64,000 nt of DNA, taken from Prinsepia uniflora. Its lineage: Eukaryota; Streptophyta; Magnoliopsida; Rosales; Rosaceae. Position 1 is the first letter of the stretch; the number at the start of each line of letters is the position of its first letter. Position numbers and translations under genes: made by a program. Location: NCBI GenBank assembly GCA_032719365.1, contig CM064871.1, positions 39,095,566-39,159,565 of the forward strand. Direction: 5' to 3'. The notes beneath the pieces are model-generated. The model made no database searches. It was not told where the DNA came from and saw only the letters and a list, made by a program, of their open reading frames with translations. Below, piece after piece: positions 57,233-64,000 of the stretch.

Positions 57233-60080
57233 TGTCAGGACCCACCCCGGTTTCACCCCAAAAACCGAGGTAAATCCTGCTCCCGTCTGACACCTCGACA
57301 CAACACCAAAGTAAACCACTAAACTACACAGTCAAACGCAGGAGAAAATTTAAACATCCCGAAGTCAAAGTTTTACAGAGCATAGTACCAAATACAAAAG
57401 AAAGAAAACCGATAAACAGTACACGCACACGAAAAAATTTAAAACACTTCGGGGTCGCTCTCGTAACTTCTATGCCTCCGACGTTGCCTCGACGTCAAAA
57501 CCCCGCGCTAGCTCCACGACCTGGAGGGCAAGTTAAAACCAGAAAGTGTGAGTGGACCATAAATAAGAAAAGAATGTCCGAAAACCATTTCATAATAAAA
57601 CCAGGGTTTTAGCCCTCCGTTTTGAAATCACATGCATAACCCAGTTACTAAAACAATTATAAATCACGTAAAGATCATCATAAAAACAATTGCAGAATCG
57701 TTACAAAAACAGTTATAGAAATCATATCATAAGCATCATAAAACCGTGACACAAAATGTAAATACCAAGCCATCATTATCCGATCAAACCTGCTGGATCT
57801 ATCCGAGTCTTTAAACTCAATCCAGGCCTCAATAATATCTGAGTCTTTAAACTCCCGAGTCTTTAAAATCAACGGGCCTACGGGGGAAATATCAATATAT
57901 CTGAGTCTTTAAACTCAATCCGGGCCCGTCCCCCGTCAAATATAATATCCGGGTCTTTAAACCCAATAACCAGATCCAGCAAATCCAATCCAAACCGTTT
58001 GAAAACCATTTCAAAATTCATATCCAAATCTGAATCCGAAATCACCGGCCCGAAGCCTTTCCCGGCGTCCAGAACCGTCAATCCGAACCCAAATCCGAAA
58101 ATCCACTTTTCCTACTTTAAAATCAAATCTCGCCTCTCGAAATCCGATTTTAAAACCAAAAACCTTGATCATAGAAATCATGTTCCAAAACCCCATTAGA
58201 ACCATTAGAAATCATTTATCATTTGAAATTCCGAAATCATAGCATCGCAGCCTCGTAAAACGTGTTGAAAACCGTACTTTCTCGAAAAATGTGCAATTGA
58301 GCAAAAAAAGTTATAACATATTCAAATAACCATGAAATCACATATAAAACCGTAAAACAAGTAATTAAAAGCAGTTATGCATGCTCAAGTTTAGAGAAAA
58401 GGGTCCACTCACAGATACCGGGCCCTCAGTCGTGTCCCGAACGTCCCGTACGTTCCTCAGCTTCCTCGGGAAATCCCGATCCTGTCATCAATCACCAAAG
58501 AACGTCACTAACACATCTACGAAGGTCCACCTAATTTTCCCCAAAAATCCCCGGGTCATAAACGTAACGAACCGGAACCCTAAACCTTCGACCTCGCGGA
58601 ACTAACTTCAAAAGACGTCCGAACAACCCGAAACAATTCCATTAAACTCGTTACAACACCTAGACTAAAAACCATGTTGACCGTTTTCCCAACCGCCGCC
58701 GCATGCGCCCCCATGCGCCGGCCAAAGTGGCTGCGCGTGGGCCTCATGCGCCTGTACAGTATCATCGTCTACCTCGGGTCGACCTGTTCGACTGTACTGA
58801 ACCGGCGTTCCCGGTTCTCCGCCGTCCCATCTCCGTTTTCCTCCCTTCCTTCACCATCTTCATCGTCCTGTCCTAAGGAACCTGTTCCCCTACTTCAAAC
58901 ACCTCGACACTGTCCCTAAGTCGTCGACTCAAGCTTGAAACAAAAACCCGAACAACCCCTGTTTTCCCATTCGACCAACCAAGTAACCCCCCGTCACTGC
59001 AACCACCCTAGACAGTTCCTAAGACCTCCCTGAAGCTCACCCGACTCACCAAATCCCTCGACTCGCACTCAAAACCCACGATTATCGGTTAGAAACTCAA
59101 GGAAAAACAGAGTACTTACACAGGGCTTCGAAATTACCTGCAGTCGAGCGCCACCGTGCTTGCCGCCGCACTCCCTGAAGTCCACAGGGTCGTCCTAGCC
59201 TCCTCTCGAGCACAAATCGATCAGCACACGCCACACCACCACCACCAATCCCCACGGCCCTTTCTGTTTTTTCTGGTTTTCCCCGTGAGTTCACCCTTCC
59301 TCCTCACTCACTCACGAGCACACAACCCCTCCAATTCACTCCTCAACTCTCCATATTCACTCTCACCAGCTCACAACACTCAAACCTTCCCAGCCATCGA
59401 TCGATGTCCTCACCGCCTCACTCTGTCTCTGTTCTCAAATGCGCGGTTAACCCCCAATTATTTGGACTCGTAAACAAAATCTTGGAATCCACTAGACCCC
59501 AAGCACGTGTCACCATCTCAAATCCCCTCTCACAAGTGCCTCAATCTCAACCGTCCACCTGTCCCAAGCTGTTACACAAGTCCCAATGTACAAAAGACCC
59601 AAAATACCCTTCTTTTTAAGCCAAAATTACCATTTTGCCACTACCTTCCTAGACCCGTAACTCACACATCCTAACTCCGATGAATACGTACTGCCTGTCA
59701 TCGAACTCAGGACGACAAGATCTACCTAACGGTCCTAGGTCAACGTGTAAAAACCCAGTCGTACGAAAAGTCAACTTTTCCCCCTATTTTAGCCAAATTA
59801 CAGTAATGCCCTCAATCTTCCGAACATCATAACTTCCTCCTCGGATGTCGGAATCGGGTGTGCTACCTGTCTAAGGACTCGTGACGTCCCAAACTACGTC
59901 ACGGTCATCGGTCAAAGTCCATTTGACCGCCCGAACTAAAAGTCAACAATTTGCCCAAACTAGGGGCAAAATTGTCATTCTACGCTACCGGACCTATCGT
60001 AACCGACTAACCACCAATTAAGCTCACTAATCTCATCTTAAACACGGTCTTAACCCTAATTTCAGGGACGGGTCGTTACA
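57233..60080 (-). mobile_element. Solo LTR of the B family (2848 bp)
   Basis: It runs from TGTCAGGACCCACCCCGG (57233) to GGACGGGTCGTTACA (60080), flanked by a perfect TTTAC on both sides (57228-57232 and 60081-60085). No interior is present, so it is the product of LTR-LTR recombination. It shows all B landmarks: repeat array at 57798-57965, GC-rich block 58695-58765, donor-like CAG/GTAA near 59137, acceptor-like CCCTCCAG near 57520 and paired TGACGT sites (59881-59902). It is more diverged from the three B LTRs at 13-35 kb than they are from each other. Confidence 0.93.
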
Positions 60081-60085
60081 TTTAC

Positions 60086-61010
60086 CACCAGCCCACCTGG
60101 TTCCCTGCAAACTGGGTCGCCCGACTCGCGAGACTAACCCGCTTAGAACTCAGCCATTTCTCGTCCAAAATCGATGTTCCAATAGTCGATTCTCATCTAC
60201 TCAATCTAAGGAGTAGTTTTATGGTATTTAAACGAAGAGATAACTTACCTATTTGATTGTTCCCTGCTCCAAAGTTTCGGCCATAAACTCAGCTTCGCTC
60301 CAGAGTCCCTCTTTCGACCAACCTCCCTATTTTTGAGTTCATCCTGATCACAAGGCACCCAAATAGACAGAAGGATCCATAAAATCATGTTTCCAAGTCT
60401 CAAACAAACACTCAAAATAAAAACCCGTCGAAGGAGTTTTACGGTTCACAGGTTTTTAGGGTTTCCCATCCCCAAAGTATCACCATAGTGCTTGCTTCTC
60501 CCTCAAGATCTCCTCCCCTCAAACTCTCATTCATTTCCATGTTTTTCCCCCTCTCATCTCCGTGTTTCTATCCTAGTTCACCGTTTTTCATGGGTTCAGC
60601 CCATGGCCACCGAAATCGTCAACATAACACACACAACAAACACAGCCACATCCACATCATTATATGGTGTGGTGAGTTGGTGGGGAAAGCCAAAATATCA
60701 TAACCTTCCAAATCTTGACACATGTCACCACAAAAATGGTCCTTATTGCAAAATGAGCAAATTCCCCTTCAAGCATAATTACCAAAATACCTTTAGGGGC
60801 TTTTGACCCGTATCGATATCATTCGACTTCCGATTTTAGCGTACTGTCTGTCTACGAACATAGGATCACGAGAACTTCGTAACGGTTTTCTCGGAATCCT
60901 CAAACGATGTCCCAATCAAAAATTCAACATTTTGACTTTTTCAAAGGTAAAATTGTCTTTTTACCCAATTTTGTCAGATTTGCTTTTCCTTGAGGGTCTG
61001 GGTCATTACA
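60086..61010 (-). mobile_element. LTR H, right part (LTR start)
   Basis: In element orientation it begins TGTAATGACCCAGACCCTC at 61010. It contains a consensus donor-like AG/GTAAGT at 60248 preceded by an exon-like leader. There is no second H LTR and no matching target duplication (the left end is truncated at 46858), so H is a partial solo LTR. Confidence 0.75.
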
Positions 61011-61634
61011 GTGGGAGTCACCAACCTTATTAATCAATGCAGTTGTGGACGACAATGACGATGAAATGAAAGGAAGTGATGCATGATCGGTGCAAATTCG
61101 CAGATTATTGATTTGAAAGTGAGAAATTTTGGGGGAAGGTGTCGAAGATGGTGGGAGTGGTGATGCCAGACTGCCTGGTGGAAAAAATTGGGCGTTTAAT
61201 CAGGTACAAAGCGTAGAAAATCGGGGGTTCATTTCGATTTTCTTCTCTCAAACTTCCATTTTGATTGCCTCAAATTTCCCATTTTCTTCCCTCAAATTTC
61301 CATTTCGATTTCCATTCTTGAATTTCTTCCCTCAAGTTTCATGAACTTTTGAATTTCTTCAGATCTCATCTGTGTAGTTTCCCCTAGATCTCATCTGCTC
61401 AATATTTCTACCCTTTCTTCGATTATTTGAAAGGATTGGATTTCCTTAAACAAAGTGTGGAAACTTCACTCATTGTGATTTTTGCAATAGGTTTTTTAGG
61501 GTATCGAGTGGGATAGAAATTTTCTGGTTTGGTGTTGGTGTCTTAAGAGTAGGCAAGTGTTGATGTGTGTTGTTTGTTTAGCTGAAATATTTGGGGTTTC
61601 AGCTTCGTTTTGGTAGGTGATAGAATTTGGATTT
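61011..61634. other. Mutator-like element interior, right part
   Basis: It contains a possible minus-strand coding remnant (61011-61090) and a TTTCC/CTCAAA-rich repetitive stretch (61240-61345, TTCCCTCAAATTTCCATTTCGATT-like). No transposase motif is seen. Confidence 0.4.
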
Positions 61635-61987
61635 TGGTTTCAGATTCGAAAGGGAGGAGATGATGATTGATAATTGATTTTTTTTTTTTCAAGATTGGTG
61701 ATGGATGAAGATGAGAATGATGAAATAGGGAATATGAAGAAGAGAAGATGATGATGAAGATAAAATAGTGAACTGACGAAAATACCCTTATAATTTTGGA
61801 CAAATCATATGATGACTAGATAAAATAATTGCCACATGTACTTTTAACAGAAAAGTGGATGAAAAATCTAACAGAGATACTGATTTGTTAATGTTTATAT
61901 AGTTCGGGTACAAAAATATCACTTTTTATAGTTAGCGTACCTTTTGAAATTGTTCATATAATTTAAGTATTTTTATGTAGTTTGTCC
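61635..61987 (-). repeat. Right terminal inverted repeat of the Mutator-like element
   Basis: Reverse complement partner of 45184-45530; its outer end GTAGTTTGTCC abuts the 9-bp duplication TTATTTTAA at 61988-61996. Confidence 0.8.
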
Positions 61988-61996
61988 TTATTTTAA

Positions 61997-63107
61997 TCTT
62001 AATCATTTAAAATAACTTTTGTTTAATTTTTATTGATTTACTAACAATTATGTTATCACTCTAACATTACAAAACAAAAAATTATTAAGAATTCAATACT
62101 CACAATAAAGTTCATTGGAAAAAGAAATTATTTACATATTTACAACCTTATTAAATAATTAAACGTTAATACAAAACTCTCTTCACATTTTTATTTTATT
62201 TTTAATCAAAATGAATTAATGGGGTCAAGCCCACCAAACACACGAAGACACTACACAGCAAGGCAAAAAAAGGCCAATAAACACCTCCAAGGAAGAGAAA
62301 GTAGACAAGCTACCTCTTCACCTCTTTTTTTTTTTTTTTTTGGGACAATTTACACCTTGTCAACGGCATCCACTACCGTATTTAAGTTTCTCTCCTTTTT
62401 CCCCCCAAAACGAAAATTTGTCTCTTTTTCTTCTCCTCTTTGTTTATAGTACTCTTCCTCGCCGATCAAATTAGAGATGGAAAGCAATTTACGATATCCA
62501 ATTTTAGAACTCTACTTTTATTTATCTTTACTTGCTTGCATATGATATTGTATTTGTTTGGAGTTCGTTGCTTTGGAAAGTTTAACGGAACAGAGACAAT
62601 CGAAGAGGATGCTGAAGCTGGGGCGTAGAGGATAGGTTTTTCTGGGTTCCTATTGAGTTTTTATTTAAGAAAAAAAGTTGTATTTTTTTATTTAAAAATA
62701 AAATATAGTTCTGATGATGTCTTATTTTAAACTGTTACATTAATATAATAATTAAAGTAAAATCAAAATATAATTAAATGCGCGAAAAGTAAATGTAAAA
62801 ATTTGCAATTATTTTCATCATTTCTCTCTTAATTCTGAAATTATTTTTTAAATTTTCTCTGTTTTAGTGTCGGCATTTACTATTTTTTTAAAATAGATAT
62901 ATGTTAAATTGTGAAATGGTAAACTTCTCTGGACCTTATATATTGGCATTATCACCAAATCATCAACCTACAACCACAAATTTTCATAAAATTGATAATC
63001 TCCTCTACGTAAACAATAACCTACTTTAACACTAATCACTAAATGAGTAGTTTGATCGTGTTTAGATGAGAAACTTTAAAGTTTGATAATATTTATCTTA
63101 AAGATCT
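61997..63107. other. AT-rich intergenic DNA
   Basis: No convincing gene. It has a T17-type homopolymer at about 62325-62341. A short acidic-tail-like sequence at 62590-62630 resembles exon-like sequence of the D/F LTRs, possibly by chance. The 76- and 62-codon frames here show no domain. Confidence 0.45.
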
Positions 63108-63421
63108 ACACTAAAAGCATTTTATATGGGTGGTGAGTACTAAAAAAAAAATATGTGCATGGTAAAGAAGTGCATGTACCATATGAGCATAACAAACTAT
63201 AAAATAAACACTAAAAAATGAGCATTTTATATAGATGGTGAGTACTAAAAAACTAAAATATGAGCATGGTAAAGAAGTGCATGTACCATATGAGCATAAC
63301 AAACTATAAAATAAACACTAAAAAATGAGCATTTTATATAGATGGTGAGTACTAAAAAACTAAAATATGAGCATGGTAAAGAAGTGCATGCATCACATGA
63401 GCATAACAAAATATAAAATAA
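63108..63421. repeat. Tandem repeat, three copies, 105-107-bp unit
   Basis: Units begin at AGCATTTTATAT (63116, 63221, 63328) and contain GGTGAGTACTAAAAAA, GCATGGTAAAGAAGTGCATG and CATATGAGCATAACAAA. The second and third units are nearly identical. The frames reading through them on the minus strand are repeat artefacts. Confidence 0.93.
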
Positions 63422-64000
63422 AAAACTTTCTAAACTAATGTCTTTATAAGTGTGACTTATAAATTCTATCCACGTGTCTTGCATCGTATCAATTACAAAT
63501 ACATTGATATTTTTAAATTTCTCAGTTTTAACTAATTTTGCGTAAATAGAGTTTTGAAGTATATTGTGTAAAACATTTCAAGTTCGACTATCATAAAAAG
63601 ATAAGAACGATATCAATGTGCATAGTGTAATTCTCTTTCCTAATATCAAACGAGTAATAACACTACTCATGAAATGAGCGTTATGTTTTTCTCATGCAAT
63701 GAGAGCCACTAAAAAATACAAGATCGGATGGTGTAATTCCAAGAAAATTATGCTAAATTAGTTAAAAATGAGGAACTTTATAGTACATTAAAACCCCAAA
63801 TGAACAACTAGACAACTCATCTTTCTCCTCATTTAAAATCTCTTAATATTTTAAAGTTGCTCATTTTTAACAAATTTATCATAAATTCCTTGAAATCTTG
63901 AAGTTGCTAGTCCAAACATACCCTTAATGTTATGATATCTCACCTATTCCACTTACTGCTAACACGATTATATATAAGCAAATACCTGAAAACCCGAAAA
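63422..64000. other. AT-rich intergenic DNA
   Basis: I see no gene, RNA or recognisable element in this stretch. Confidence 0.5.

Larger units (their letters stand above)
45184..61987. mobile_element. Mutator-like element (16.8 kb) carrying nested insertions
   Basis: Long terminal inverted repeats (left 45184 to about 45530, right about 61635 to 61987) start CGACAAACTACATAAAA and end TTTTATGTAGTTTGTCC. By eye they are roughly three-quarters identical over some 340 bp. The nine bases TTATTTTAA occur directly outside both ends (45175-45183 and 61988-61996), the duplication length expected of Mutator elements. No transposase is seen. The interior has minus-strand gene-like fragments, so it may be a Pack-MULE. 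Stripped of LTR elements the original would be about 2.2 kb. Confidence 0.75.

Noticed and set aside
62219..62449. 76-codon frame with poly-Phe
   Set aside because: It crosses a T homopolymer, has no homology that I recognise and no supporting signals.
63111..63484. Minus-strand frames resembling small membrane proteins
   Set aside because: They read through the 107-bp tandem repeat; AT-rich DNA gives hydrophobic residues by default.

Overview
The window is plant nuclear DNA, most likely from a woody eudicot. The evidence is a pile-up of plant LTR retrotransposons (Ty3 Tekay/Del type, Athila-like, Cassandra TRIMs), a Tourist-like MITE, a Mutator-like element and a seed-type LEA gene with a signal peptide. 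I cannot name the species. About 90% is repeat-derived. The only host gene I recognise is a LEA_4 gene near 43.4-44.8 kb, and it appears broken.

1-12.7 kb: two LTR ends (1-2269) abut an Athila-like non-autonomous element (2270-9068). It has a tRNA-Asp primer site, one unknown ORF with PEIPAPILE-type repeats, and a 3' LTR carrying a MITE. A complete 675-bp Cassandra sits in the ORF with a 5-bp target duplication. Unclassified AT-rich DNA, another LTR fragment and a decayed minus-strand coiled-coil gene follow.

12.7-42.7 kb: one nested stack splits that decayed gene. Element E (LARD-like, plus) received element B (gag-only, minus) in its 5' LTR, with duplication CGAGC. B received solo LTR D in its gag, with duplication TACCA. 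A tandem duplication of D-right/gag/PBS/LTR-left then formed at the 7-bp microhomology TCTACCC. One duplicated B LTR was later hit by element C (LARD-like, minus; duplication CCAGG/ACAGG).

42.7-64 kb: the LEA gene lies on the minus strand. A 16.8-kb Mutator-like element with roughly 340-bp terminal inverted repeats and a 9-bp duplication (TTATTTTAA) lies 384 bp upstream of its start. Inside are minus-strand gene fragments, a Cassandra, and another stack: LTR H contains solo LTR G (TAATT), which contains element F (TGTGT), which contains a Cassandra. H also holds a solo B-type LTR (TTTAC). F is the only element with pol (protease, RT, RNase H, integrase, chromodomain), and it carries seven stops and a frameshift. 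AT-rich DNA with a 107-bp tandem repeat ends the window.

The strongest unexplained signal is shared architecture in the Tekay-type LTRs B-H. Most have a consensus splice donor in mid-LTR, a conserved acceptor (YCCCTYCAG/G) 100-400 bp before the LTR end, paired TGACGT sites near the start and a hairpin close to the 3' end. This suggests an intron carried inside the LTR and shared by one pol-bearing and several non-autonomous families. All splice, age and homology statements come from reading by eye, not from computed alignments.
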